64,000 nucleotides of DNA from Lunularia cruciata (GCA_948567375.1 OX419759.1:60489493-60553492), one strand, 5' to 3'; counted from the stretch's first letter, positions 50,701 to 63,475 are shown. The notes: generated by a model not told the origin, from the sequence alone. Program-made: numbers and translations.

Positions 50701-53700
50701 AAAAGAATATAATTTGCTCAAGTGAGGCAAAGGTGGGTTAGCACACTTATGCATCCAATCATCAAGTGGTTGAGTAAGCACAAACATCTTTACATAAATA
50801 AATAAATATTTATTTATTTATTTATTTAAATCTTCCACTACTTAATATCATACACTATCCACCAAGTTTGTTCTATGGCTATAAGTTACATCCGATCCCA
50901 AATACTCAATATCAAGATAGAGAGGTCCATAGTTTTTTAATGGAAAAATAATATTTTATTTTATTCTTATTGCACAAGCTAATTATCTAAAGTGGATTTT
51001 CTTGTTGCTTGTGCACAATTTTGTGTTGCAAGCTTTGGAGACCTTGATGAGCTATAAAGTGGGTAGGTAGGAAAAGGTCAAGGAGGCTAACATCTTTTCA
51101 GAGGATAATATGCTTCTCTCTTGCTAAGAGTTGGAAAATATTTTCCATACCATCTCCTTATTCCCCCTTTAACTTTTGCTTTTGCTTTGTCTTTGGTTTC
51201 TTCTCCTTGTGCAGCCAATGCCAACAACTAATCATCAAAGAGCATCATATGTGTTACATTAGCCTCTTCAATGGGATCCACTAGGTCTTTAATTGACATG
51301 GGACTTGTGATACAAACTACACCAATTGCCTCCAAAATCTCCTCTTCCCATGAACTTTTGCTCTTGCCTTGTCTTTGGTTTCTTCTCCTGGTGTAGCCAA
51401 TGCCAAGAACTTGTCATTGAAGAGCATCATATGTGCTACATTAACATTGTTGAGGGGATCCAGTAGGGTTCAATTGACAAGATAATTTTGATACAAAGTG
51501 CATCAATTTCCTCAAAAATGTCCTCTTCAATTGCTTGCACAATTGCTTGCACAATTGCAAAATTAGATGCTCTTACTTTTGCCTCACTAGCTATATTGTT
51601 GTTGAAGAGCCCAATGTGCCAAAAGAAATTGAAAATTATCTTAATGGAGATTTTTATTCCACATAGCTTTACTCCATTGCATTGTTGTGAGTTGTTCCAC
51701 GTTATAAATATTGTGCTCTTTGGCCTTGTCCTTGTTGATTGAGTGTTGTAGATGAAATTGGAGGTAAAGGCGCTTGAATGTGATACTGATACTCGTGTCC
51801 ATCTACTACATCTCTGAGGTCATATTGGGAGGCAACACATGCACTTCCATGTTAGTGAGCTTGAGGTTACCAATGCTATGAGAAGGCACATTGTCCAATA
51901 AGTGGAGGAGACTTTGATCAATCAATCTTATTTTCTAGTCAAAGACTTCAAGCCATTTGTAAAATTTAGGTCGATCATCCATACTTTTTGATTATGGCAA
52001 TAGTTGAAGCCGAGTTGCTTACTAATTTTCTTTTGGAAGCATTGCAACTAATTTTCATGGCCAATGATGAGTGGCTCTAATTTGTCTGAACCATTTGCAT
52101 TTGCATAAAATGCTAGAGTGAACCTTATCTTGCACATCTTGGTCCCATTTATCTAATTTTGTGAGATGGTGCAGTCCGGTCTGACACCATTTGAAAGAAA
52201 AGACCACTTTTGTCTATATTGTACACATTTTTTTATGGTGCATGTTGATATCTTGACTTGGAGTTTAGGAAGTTGCTCAACAATGGCTTTGTTGTCAATA
52301 GAGCCACTTTCTTGTATGACTTGTGCTTACATAGCTTATGGTATTGTTCAAATTTTTGTAGCCAACAATAGAGAACATTGGTGTATTTTTGCCTAGGCCT
52401 AATGCTATGACAAGTAATTTTGGCCTTTACCTTGATTACATAAGCCAAAATGATGATACAATGAAGTACCCAAAGTGCAAGTGTTTTGTCAAGCTACAGA
52501 TGGGTGATAGTGTGCTGCCTTGTAGTACTGGATTGGGCAAAATCAATGTTTTCAAACACATCTCCCTTTTCTAGGGTACCATTAATCATCCCTTGGGAGG
52601 GTGCTTTAAGAAGCTTGAACTTCACTTGGGTCCAATCACAAAGCAATATCTATCTGATTGACTGATAAATTGGATTATTGTACTAGAATGGCTCCCATTT
52701 TTGTACATTTTCCAATGTCATAAGTGTGCACTTTGATAAGCTTGTGCTACAAAACATGGTGAGTGATTTGTTTGCAGTAGGATTGCATGCAAACTTGCTC
52801 CAGGCTGCAATGTCTCAATATGCACAATCAACGCTAGCCCCCTTCCACAACTTGATATCTCAAATAATCAATCAGAAGTGAGCATGCATTGATGCACTTT
52901 GTTTTGCAATAGGGTTACATGGAGACTTTCCGTAGGGCTACAAGTCTATGCACTCATCACTCAACTACATATGCTATCATCCCTAGCTCCACTCTCAATC
53001 TTGATAGCCTCTATTATTGGAATTTTGTTGTGGCTATGGATCATATTGACTTAGGAAGGTAACATTGTAGATTATTTACCTATATTATTAAACACATAAC
53101 TAACTTAACCATTACTTAATTGATAAATTTAGTTTTAGAATAATATGCAAATATAAAATAATAAACTCTAATGTCTTTAAAGATCACAATAATAAACTTG
53201 AGAGATAAGATAAAATGTCATGAAAGAGAATATCTCTTTTCTGAGTTGAAGATTTAATAACTGAACTCTAACATACCCTTAAAATGCATTGCTATGTAAT
53301 CTTTAGAAATACCTTATGAGTGATTCATCATTAAAAATTAAAAATCCTACAAAGAGTATGAGAATGAAATATTTAGTTGTAATCTTAATTACTAATCACA
53401 ATTTATACATACTAGATTTTTTGACCAAATGTACGGAGTAAAATAAAAGAAACCAACTAATTAACCATTGTGAATGATACTAATACTTAGTAGATTATAT
53501 CCAAATATTTACTTTTAGATATAATCTACCTAGTACCTATCGAGCTAATATCAAAGTGGTTTTGATATGCAAGATAGCATCTTTGATTTGAAAATGGTAT
53601 TCACATTTTCAATACCAACAACAACAATTGCATACATCATTATAAATATAATTATGATTTTAATTTTATTATATTTATATCAAATCACTAGAGGATAAGT

Positions 53701-54480
53701 TTCAACTTTATATATTATAATATCAAAACAGAATTTTAGCGGTAAAATTTTAGTCAATGAAATATTTATGTTCCACATTCATTGAGAGATTGTATTATAA
53801 AAATAAATTGATATAATCTTCAAATTTATAAACTACACCTGATTCACATATTTCATTATTCCAAAGATAACTTACCACCATATATAATTCTACTTTCCGA
53901 CCCTTCTAACTAGTACAACATAAGATTTTAAAGCTAAATCTTCTTCAAAATAAAGCATCTACTTGAATAAAAAAACATAAATTTTTGGCCACAATAAGTA
54001 GCCATGTGAAATCAATCCGTCCTTTAACACCCTTGAGCCGGATGCCACTCCACTAGTATCATTCACAACTGATCTATTACTAAATTATCAATCAATTTAA
54101 CAAAGAGAAACTTAATTACCAAAATTTTACTTTATTAACCTCACATCAACATTTAACTTCCTTAACCTTGTTTATTATTTGATGATAGATCGGTGTCATC
54201 CTTGGATTTCACACATTACGTGGGATCACTTATTCTCAATATAATATGAGAGGATTCAACAAATGATATCATATATCAGCTCTCAATCTCTCAATATATA
54301 TTCTATTAATTACAAGACCATTAATTATTCTATTAATCAATATTTTAATAATACAAGACCAATTGTTCCTATATTTAAAACTCTATTTAAAACTATATAT
54401 TGTTCCTATATTTAAAATCTATTTAATCTTGCACTAACCACTATCACTAGCAATGAGATTCCGCCTTGGTTTGGTCCACG
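50701..54480. repeat. AT-rich repeat debris, no gene recognised
   Basis: Includes a near-perfect TAAA/TTTA palindrome at about 50797-50826 and a tandem duplication of about 181 bp (units from about 51171 and 51352, sharing TTTGTCTTTGGTTTCTTCTCC and AGAGCATCATATGTG). Minus-strand open stretches around 52.2-52.6 kb match nothing I recognise. 53.0-54.4 kb is almost featureless AT-rich sequence. Confidence 0.45.
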
Positions 54481-54489
54481 CTTCCACAT

Positions 54490-55225
54490 CTTTGTTACTC
54501 ACTTGTGAGTGTGGTCTGCACTAGATGCAACAACGGTCCATATGACACTGTCATTATGGAGGATAGAGGATAATTACCCATGATACCATCAAGGATATAG
54601 TGTTTGCTATGGCAAGAGGGAGTGAATACCTTGCTTGGAGTGAGTACTCATATTCTTTGCAAACAACTCGTGTTAGAGTAGACTTATCCTTGATCCGAGA
54701 TGATCAGGTGACAACGGCAGATATGTGGCTACAAAATCTATGTGTGATGTAGTTTTGGAGGGAGTGATTACTTATCCTCTTGGATGGGCAGCGAGCGGTG
54801 CTGCAGCACGCCAAGTCTCCAAGTATAGGGTTTTACAACAAGGTCATCTCTTTGTTCTTCTAACCTTGGAGTTATACGGAGTTATGGACATGGTGTTCTA
54901 GAGCTTATCATATTAGACACCGAGGGTACCACTCTCACTATTGTACTTTGTAACATACTTTAGACATCGTGTGTCCATTGCTCTATAGAGAGCATTGGCT
55001 GGTGCAATCCATAGGAGAGCAATCATTCTAGGTGATGCTTTTTCATATGTTCCACTAGTTTATAGACATTACAACTTGCATAGCTAGGATATCTTAGGTT
55101 TGTAAAGGAAGATTTCTCATAGGGAAAATTTCTCATATTGATACTATTGGTGCCTAGTCGCATTCTACCTCTTTTGTCTCACCTTTGTTAGGCTTGATGG
55201 GATAGGAATTATGTAGGAACTTCTT
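54490..55225 (+). mobile_element. Degenerate retroelement fragment (C-terminal RT-element domain), copy 1
   Basis: Plus-strand translation gives a Cys/His stretch (HLCYSLVSVVCTRCN), then DTIKDIVFAMARGSEYLAW and RVDLSLIRDDQV, then broken frames. It matches 61495-62095 throughout the second half (GAGATGATCAGGTGA, TTTTGGAGGGAGTGATTA, TCTCCAAGTATAGGG, GGCTGGTGCAATCCATA). The order Cys/His motif, RVD-x(8)-DDQV, D-[IV]-V-x-[TA]-DP resembles the C-terminal region of a plant non-LTR-like reverse-transcriptase family. That assignment is from memory and moderate. A stop follows soon after the aligned DIV motif, so the fragment is dead. Confidence 0.5.
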
Positions 55226-56618
55226 GTGTTCTATGAGGTATGTTTTCTTTCTTAGTTAAAACCCTACTTCAAACTACTGTACCACGGTCCTTAATCCAGA
55301 AATCGTCCAACTACATGAAATTTTTACTAGGCGCCCCTGTTAAGGAGACCGTGAATCCAACCGTGGGACCAGATTGTTCATAAAAGTACGGTACAGGAGA
55401 TCTAATTGATCTTATCCTTACACAAAAGCTTACGTGCATGGACGGAGTCTAGAACAGACAAACACATGACGACTGTATGAAAAGAGTTAAGGAAGATTTA
55501 GGAGCGAGAAATCGACGAGGAAATTAGTCGGGAAAATTGAGGATGGTGGGTGGATGTAACGCGAATTGCAGGTAGGCTCCATGATCGGGTTCTCAACCTT
55601 TTAAAGGCCCGCGAGGCGCGTGACCGGCACACTTCCCTGCGTGGTGTCCTCACGCCCCTCGTCTTTCAGTGCACCATTGCTTCTCCTCCGCAGATGCATG
55701 TGCTCACAATCCGTGCGTGAAACTGATTTTCCGATCGGAATTACTTCCGCACGCACGCCGCCACCTTGTAGTAGTTTTAACGACACCGCAAGGATCGGTT
55801 TTGGTCTGTGGTGTGGCGAATGTTTGTGCTGTTGCGGTAGCGAGTTTTGCAAGCAGTGCAGTTTCTGCATGGTGGTGTATGGATGGTGATTGATAACCGA
55901 GGGCAAGGAAGGGAGGGAGAGAGAGAGAGAGAACTGAAACTAAAGCGGGAATTTCGTTCATTCACTGGAGTTTAAGTCCGTTCGCGAAACCCTTTGTCTT
56001 CGTCTCCCTGGAAATTTACTTATAGTGTTCTGTTCCTACTTGAAGTTGATTCGGGAATTAAATCGACCGATCTGCCTTCAAAGTCCGGTGGATCGGCCCG
56101 AGGATTTGGGAAGAAGGGTTTGAACTCTAAAGTACTTTGGTTTGGAGAGAGAGAGTAGCAGGAGAAAGAGGAAGCAGAAGAGGAGAGGGAAGGAAGAAAA
56201 AGAACACGAGGAGGTTCCTCTGAGAGTTCCACAAGGGAAGCTGTCCCATTGGCCTTTTACTCTTCAGAGTAGAGGAACCCTAAGAGGTTTACCACTACTG
56301 CATCTATATTTAGAGGCACTCGAACAGTCGTCTCATGTTCGGCGGGTGTATATAGAAATCACGGGGTTCTTTGAGTCGGGAAAGATCGAGGCAAGGCGAT
56401 AGTTGCTTAGAAGGGAAGGGAAGGGAAGGGGAGGGAATTGATCTTCGCGCAGAAGAGATCGATTCGATTGCCTCGTCGGCTTCATTGATATCTGTTGGTT
56501 TGGACCTGATCGAACAGTAGAAGGCCTGCCTTTCCCTTCATTGGAAGAGAATTGTCGGAGCAGATTCTCTGTTTCTTCGTCCTTAGTTGCTCAAAGATCG
56601 CAATTCCCGCAGCCGGGA
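55226..56618 (+). promoter_or_regulatory. Promoter and purine-rich 5' leader of the mitoferrin gene
   Basis: GC content rises from about 55.3 kb. A GA-dinucleotide run lies at 55914-55932 and another at 56145-56156; GAGA-type and CT-rich stretches are common near plant transcription starts. A run of five G-tracts of three or four G separated by one or two A lies at 56413-56435. A short upstream ORF of six codons starts at 56334. The transcription start cannot be fixed from sequence, so some of this may be promoter rather than leader. Confidence 0.4.
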
Positions 56619-58680
56619 ATGTCCGAGGCGGCATCCGAGCTGCGGGAGAGGCTACTGCGAGCTCGCAAGTCCACTCAGGCGTCTACGAGTTATGGAGAAC
56701 CTCTTGCTGCTCCCCTCCAAACAAAGGATACTGCGAAGTTTGATGGGTTAGGGTTTGGGCAATACATGTTAGCTGGATCAGTAGCTGGGATGGTGGAGCA
56801 CATGGCCATGTTTCCGGTCGATACGTTGAAAACCCGCATGCAGATGTTGGCCAGTGCTGGAGGATCGATTCACAATACGATTGGTAGAGCTTTGGTCACA
56901 ATCATAAAAAATGAAGGTCCTTTGGGGTTGTACAGAGGAATTGGAGCTATGGGACTTGGTGCGGGTCCGGCTCATGCTGTGTATTTCTCAGTCTATGAAG
57001 TTGCCAAACAGAAACTCGGGGGTAACGAAGCTGGCTTCCATCCTCTGGCCCATGGCTGTGCCGGGTCCCTGGCCACAATTGCGAGTGACGCTGTTTTCAC
57101 TCCAATGGATGTTGTGAAACAGAGATTGCAGGTGCGACAGAGTCCCTATGCCGGGTTGACAGATTGCATAAAGACGATGCTCCGAGAGGAAGGAATCAGA
57201 GCGTTCTATGTATCCTACCGCACCACCGTGGTTATGAATGTGCCTTTCACCGCTGTGCACTTCGCATCTTATGAGGCTGCTAAGAAAATCTTGACCGAGC
57301 TCTCACCAGACCAGGCCTCGGAGGTACTTAGCTCCTGCTTCTGCCATCCAGTCAATTTTGGTTTCAGATATTTGTAGTTTGTACTTAAATTCAGCTACCA
57401 GTGCTTTGGCCAGGTAGGATTCCGATCATCTTGTGTTGCATCTTAGAAGACAATTACTTGCCTCACCACCTGGTTGACGTCATTTTGGGGCTTGGCTCAA
57501 GAGGAGATGATCATACTTGTGCTACCATCATTCAGCTGAAATATCATCCTACTCATTCTTGTCTAGTCTGAGAATTCTCTCTACTTAAGGAGAAAACAGC
57601 AAACGAGTTATATCTTCCGAAAGGGCATCACCAATAATACTTACACCTCTTATCCATCGTGGTGTGACAGGAAAGTTTGCTTATGCACATCACGGCTGGT
57701 GGTGCGGCCGGGGCTCTTGCAAGTGCAGTAACTACTCCCCTAGATGTGATCAAAACACGTCTACAAACCCAGGTATAAGAGATGGATTTCTTTGATGTAC
57801 TCCGGCTCAATTTTAATAGAAGCGGCATCTTCTGTTGAAATTGAGCATTATCTTGTCGTGGTGTTTAGTATCCATAGACGGGCTTTTTCAAGGGTTGTTT
57901 CTGGATGTCGGGTCGATTCAGATAAGCGGTGTCCAAATTCGAGCGAGCCAATCACGAGATGACTTTGTCTGATCAGTTGAAATTGGTGGACACAAAGGAC
58001 AACTGGCTGGTTAACTGTAAATTCGTTGCATCGTCTATGGAGTTAGTGTACGCTTGAGCAAATTCAATTTACAGATGAAGCTTCTAACCTATTTTGGCTC
58101 AGTAGATTAGCGTAATCGTGAAGTTTGTAGATATTCTACGTGGTTGGTTGGGACAATATGACATAAAAAATTAAGTTTGTCAGGCTGAAGTAGCGGTGTA
58201 AGGCAGTTAATCTAGTGGCAAGGTTCGCCATGTGAAGAGAGTTAGAGCATCATGTCTTAAAAGAAATTTACCTGCACGTTTAACGGAGATTTTTGTGATC
58301 GAATGAATCGTAGGGTTTCCGCAACTTATTCATATGCGGGTGATATCCAAGGGAAGCCAGTGAAATTCCTTGGACATCACTTGCTGGAATTGGCAAAGAC
58401 AGATCATGTTGGTGAGGATGGAGATGAAGGTGAATGTGGTATGTAGGAACTGACAAAGTGGAGTTTTCTGTCTCAGGGTATTTGTGGATCTGAAAGATTC
58501 AGGAGCGGGTCTGTGCTACATGCAGCTAAGAGAATTGTGAAGCAGGAGGGCCCATCAGCTTTACTAAAGGGCATCAGACCAAGAATTTTGTTCCACACTC
58601 CTGCCGCTGCTATTTGTTGGTCCACTTACGAAGCTGGGAAATCGTTTCTTCTGCGCTGGAATGAAGGGCAAAACAAGTGA
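56619..58680 (+). CDS. Mitoferrin-type mitochondrial iron carrier (SLC25 family)
   Basis: Three exons, 56619-57323, 57671-57772 and 58477-58680, join in phase 0 to give 336 residues with TGA. ATG at 56619 is the first in-frame ATG; the frame upstream has only a TTG. Three carrier repeats carry PxDxxK signatures at residues 66 (PVDTLK), 162 (PMDVVK) and 258 (PLDVIK). Blocks diagnostic of mitoferrins (Mrs3/4, plant MIT1/MIT2) are GAGPAHAVYFSVYE, NVPFTAVHFASYE and HTPAAAICWSTYE. Length is normal for the family. Role, from family knowledge: import of Fe(II) across the inner mitochondrial membrane for haem and Fe-S synthesis. The short N-terminus (MSEAASELRERLLRARK) is basic, as in other mitoferrins. 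No stops or frameshifts; splice donors are GTACTT and GTATAA, acceptors GACAG and CTCAG. Plastid-located relatives exist, so the compartment is inferred. Confidence 0.93.
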
Positions 58681-61242
58681 GCAAGGATTGCTAGCCTGTT
58701 TGACAACGGAAAGACACCCAGGGCGCCTGATCGAGCACGTAGGAGGTCACTACGTGAAGCATTTGCAACGAAGAAATAATAGACATGCATTTGATGAGGC
58801 TATGAATTGTCAATTCCTCACATTGTTGAGGACAAAGTTCAAATCAATGTGGCAGTACACAGGGCTAACTGGAGCCAGTTGGCCCTTCCGCATCTGCTTC
58901 AGTAGTTTGAGGTTTCCGCGGCTCGGCACTTTCAGTCCTAGTCCGGATGTTAGGTGTGTATACTTTCGCAGAGGATGGAGGTTTCCAGATCCTTGTCTGA
59001 TTTAACCTTCGCTCTGAAGATGATGACGAAACTGCGATAGGATGCTGGTGGAGAGTGAAGGAAGTGCGACTCTCATTTTGGAGGAAAGTTATATATAAAT
59101 TACGAAATATGGGAATTGTGCGGGAGGGGCAGGACGAGGTGTTTCCAAATTACCTGATTTGACCAGATGAACCGTGGCTTCTTATCTTTGTCGTGAGACA
59201 AGTAAAGAAAGGTGAACGAACTCTTGATCACCATCGCCGTTCGGTTCTTCAGCTAGTGAGTTGAGTCCTCTGTCTCTGTAGGTGCACATCAGTTTTAACT
59301 TCTTGTTAAAAGTTTGTAGAAGCAATGCCTGGGCAGAAGGGTTGTCCGTCCAGGTGCAAACTTCAAAGCAAAATGTAATTGGTATTCCCTTTCCGAACCT
59401 GTATCTGGATAGTTAGCCAGCCCCGTAGCCTGCCTTCAGCTCGTGTAAACTTTTTGATATAGATGTAGGCTCTGCAAGGAAGATCTTGCTAATCTCCAAT
59501 GTACCATCACGCCCGTTTAGAGGCAGGGCTTTGGTGAACCCTTCACCCTACTGCTCGCTTTCTGGCACTTCACGAATGTTTCTTACATTTGGTCCTCGTT
59601 CGTACTTGAATCTAAGTGTCTCTAGGATCTGCCTTCGAGTTCGAAGTTCGAGCTTCCCGAACAGGTGGTGATAAGTAGGGAAGTTGATTTCTTGCGTTTG
59701 TTTCCTCTTTCTAACTATATGATCCCTTGAGTCACAATGGTGACAAGCATATGGACTGTCGCACAACAAAGGTTTCTTGTGCGCGTAGTGTGAAATAGGA
59801 GCCTCAAGGGAGGAGTGAATGCAGCCTTCTCCTGGTAAATTTCCGTAGGCAATCTATCTGGTATTTCTAGTTGGTGAGGTTCATCAAAGATAATATTTGC
59901 ATCCGGATTATTTCTTTCCACCTTCCTACAGTGCCCTATTGAATATAGTAAAGAATAAGACATCGGGATTAGATTGAAGACAATAAATCACGAGGAATTG
60001 GGCTCTGAGGTACCTTCCACGCTGGGTGGTGTTTTCCACTTTTACCCCCCAATTTTCAGTATGCGGGAGGACAAATGCACGGTATAAGTCACACGAGTAA
60101 GATTCTCCTAGCGATTGGACACAAAATAAACTCTGATGCTTTCAATATTAAGATTTCATTATTTAAATTCTTTAAATCTGACAGAAGACGTAATCTATCT
60201 ACGAACTATGAAATTATCAAAGAAATCGATCTGACTTCAATTCTCAACACAAAAATGCGCACTTATAAGAGTCCAATTCAGCCGAGTCCTTGCCTCTATC
60301 CACTGGACGAATGTATGCCGGATAAAATAGGCGCGAAATAAATCGTGAAGGAAACAAGAGCATATCACCGTTTGTAAAACAAATAACTATGTGACAGGTT
60401 TATTCAAATTTGAATATAGTTTTATGTAAGTGAGACTGTATAAATTATTGTCTATATATAATATATATATATATTAATACTTTATTCGATATTTATTAAT
60501 TAATAAAATAATTTTTATGTGTCATGATATTTATCTGAATTTAAGTTTAGAAGTCTCATTATTACAGGTTTAAATTAAATTAATTTATTATCAATATTCA
60601 CTGCATTTGTTTACCTCAGATTATCTTGATTGTTGGATCAAATCTACTTCTCGCCGCCCCTCTTTGCGCTCTCCGCAGTTGGCTTTCGCTTTGAGATTTA
60701 TTAGTATCTTTTTGGGATATTATATGCATCTGCGGTGAATGCCATGAATGTCCCTCCTTTCTTAACAGTGCTGTAACACTTCCTTACTTTAAGTTGCTGC
60801 AGATGAGATAAACATGATTATATTTTAAATTTTAAGGTTTAAGTTAAATTCAAAGAAATTATTGTCATTCTAGCGCAACCTAATAGAATAATAACTTTTT
60901 AGATAGATAATGGAACATATATATATGTATGAGTTGAGGAAGTTAGAATGAAATGAAACTTTTGTGGTAACAACCTTTAATATGAACCTATATGTACATG
61001 CAAATTTTAGCCAAAGAAGCATCTTAATCAGAGGATAATATCATAATTTTTTGTGTTTATATTATATCAGCGTGGTCATATTTGATCACTAGTGAGTGGA
61101 AGAAAACCAGGCTTTTAATTTATGTTAAGATATCAATGGTGGCAATTGGTATGAATATAGGATAGATAATCTAAGGTAGTAACGGGAAAAGAACGGGAGA
61201 AGAGTCTTGAGCTACGTGAGATGGTAATAAGTTGTGTGGAAT
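58681..61242. other. 3' flank of mitoferrin and intergenic sequence
   Basis: No recognisable gene. The first few hundred bases are presumably the 3' UTR. Open stretches at 58681-59005 (+) and 59548-59963 (-) have no family resemblance. From about 60.35 kb the sequence becomes AT-rich, with a TA-dinucleotide run near 60455-60475. Confidence 0.45.
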
Positions 61243-61340
61243 TTAGCTAATTGCATTTGATAACTTTAGCTAGGTATCATGTTTTGATGGTTTAGCTGAT
61301 TGCATTTGACAACTTTAGCTAGGTATCATGTTTTAATGGT
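61243..61340. repeat. Two-copy 49-bp tandem duplication
   Basis: Units 61243-61291 and 61292-61340 share TTAGCT-ATTGCATTTGA-AACTTTAGCTAGGTATCATGTTTT with about three differences. This is a recent-looking local duplication. Confidence 0.8.
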
Positions 61341-61494
61341 TCGGTGAGAATGAGTTAGGTGTATCTAGAACTCTCAAGTTTGAAGTACTGTCAAGCTGAT
61401 TCTCCATTTGCTCTGCACCATACCCATTCTTAACCTTTCACTAACAACATATTGTTAGTAGTTCACTTAGCAAAGTAATGCTTTGCACATGACA

Positions 61495-62095
61495 CATGTT
61501 AGCGTAGATTTATTCTTCGTTTGAGATGATCAGGTGATAGTAGTGGATATCGTGGTTACAGACCCCATGTATGATACAGTTTTGGAGGGAGTGATTAACC
61601 ATCCCCTTGAGTGCAGAGCGAGTGCAGCAGCAGCATCGAGTGCAGCAACAGCAGCTCGCAAGGTCTCCAAGTATAGGGGTATGCAGCGAGGCCACCTCAT
61701 TGTTCCTCTAGCCTTGGAGTTATATGGAGCAATGGACATCGTGTACGACATATTTGTCAAGGAATGCACAGAGCTTATTATGTTAGGCACAATGGGTACC
61801 ACTTTCACTCATACTTTGTAGCATATTTTAGATAACTCATGCCCACTGCTCTACAAAGGGCAGTGGCTGGTGCAATCCATAAGAGAGCAATCACACTAGG
61901 TGATGCTTCTTAAGATGCTCCAGTTCTTTGTCACCTGTTCTACTTGCATACTTTCAATATCTTAGGTGCAGTAGGGAGATTTCTTATATCAACTCTAATG
62001 GTGCTTAGCCCCATTTTACCTATTTTGTCTCACCCTTGTACGGCTTGATGGGGTTTTCTATCCTTCTTGTTTTCTACACGATCGCCCTAATCGAT
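61495..62095 (+). mobile_element. Degenerate retroelement fragment, copy 2 (better frame)
   Basis: A frame runs from about 61525 to 61821 and encodes DDQVIVVDIVVTDP, then KVSKYRGMQRGHLIVPLALELYGA, KECTELIML and further on ALQRAVAGAIHKRAI. It aligns with the 54.67-55.2 kb fragment. The D-IVV-TDP ... K-x-KY pattern is compatible with a restriction-like nuclease or RT C-terminal domain of a plant retroelement family; this is inference. An in-frame TGA at about 61522, where copy 1 has CGA, fits decay by CpG deamination. A GCAGCA/GCAACA trinucleotide expansion (Ala-rich, 61623-61655) is absent from copy 1. The 3' tail matches 7.44-7.64 kb. Confidence 0.55.
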
Positions 62096-63230
62096 CTAAA
62101 AGTAATTGATTTTATGTTTTTAATTAAGGCTAATGTATTTTTATTGTATGATCGTCATTAATATGTTGATTTAACAAAAAAAAAATCAGTTACCTTATAA
62201 TCAGTTAAGAATTTATACTTGAAATGAGTATTTTAGAATATCAAGAAAATCTCCTAATTCTTATTGACGGCATTTGATGTCCTTTTATGTAAGTCTTTAA
62301 TGTTATTTTAATTTTCTCTATCAAAAATATAATTCCTTCTATTTTACAGTCAAATACTGGCAAAGGTGTTTATTGTTTCTGCTATATCATCTATACAATC
62401 TCTTCATGTACAACTTATGTCTTTCCAGAAGCTGCAATATCGTTTACGTGATATACAGTCCTCAAGAATGTACCGAAATTAAACAACAATAATATCTGAT
62501 AAACATGTATGTCATAAATTTGAAAATTTTAAGTTACTAGGATAAAAATTTATTCTCTCTTTGGTTGTCCTGGAAGAGAAAAAAAAATACGGCTATAAGA
62601 ACTGTAAAGAAAGAGTCGAAATAACTAATATACCATAGTTTTGATCTGAAAAATACGCATAAAAATCATGTATATGAGGGAATAAAAACAGCTAAGCTTA
62701 CATTCCGAAGAAACTTATCCGGTAAAACCATCATTAATTGCTCTCTAATGATCATAATAATTATAACTTATTATAGATTATTAGGATGGCTTTTCTACTC
62801 TTAAAATACAATGTAATCAGATTCTTGGAAGAATCGATATGGTAAAGATCAACTCGTACCATTGAGAACATCCCCTTCTTAACTTATATTCCTCATAAAC
62901 CAATGTTGAAAGTTATGTATTTATAGCATAAGACGTGGGCCTCTCTCACAATTTAAAGAATCACCTCAGGTTGCATAAAGATGTAAAGATGGTCAACCCA
63001 TTCTCCAATAGGGTGCAAATGAAGTAATATTACAAGATTAAATGAGGAATCTCTACAGTTTTAAACAAGAAAAGTGCGAGATCTCATCTTAATAGACTCC
63101 GAGGATGTCTCTACTAAACAATAATGAATGTACTTGATGATTCATGCGTGCATAGACAAAGCTCAGATTTGACAAAAACAGCGTGTTCCAGTTATCTTAC
63201 TTACCTTAAACTTACTACTAGGGTAGGTAC
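62096..63230. other. AT-rich intergenic sequence; nothing recognised
   Basis: No open frame longer than background, and no repeat shared with other parts of the window that I can see. Confidence 0.45.
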
Positions 63231-63475
63231 CTAGGGGACGGGGATGACGGACGGAAGTGTTCCTGGGGATGGGGACCTTGGACGGAACTATATCTAGAGA
63301 CGAAGACAAACGGTGATACTACAAAGGGGATGGATACAACGGACGAGGAGACGATGAATGGAATTGTTTATGGGGTCGGGGGACAAAGGGTTGGGAGACA
63401 ACGGACGCGGAGACGATGAATGTAATTGCTTTTGGGGTCGGGGACAAAGGGTAGGGAGAGGGACGATATATGTCT
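63231..63475 (+). repeat. G/A-rich degenerate tandem repeat with two G-quadruplex motifs
   Basis: Variants of GGGGAYGGGGAC-xx-CGGACG-GAA repeat across the segment. A clear 61-bp tandem pair lies at about 63349-63409 and 63410-63470, sharing GGAGACGATGAATG and TGGGGTCGGGG. Each unit holds four G-runs of at least three with loops of two to five bases (63372-63395 and 63434-63456), satisfying the usual quadruplex pattern on the plus strand. Confidence 0.7.

Noticed and set aside
50797-50826. Palindromic TAAA/TTTA run as a functional site
   Set aside because: Simple-sequence composition alone makes this palindrome; nothing around it suggests function.
56541-56618. Longer N-terminus for the mitoferrin starting at 56541
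   Set aside because: The codon at 56541 is TTG, not ATG. The first in-frame ATG is 56619 and gives a normal mitoferrin N-terminus.
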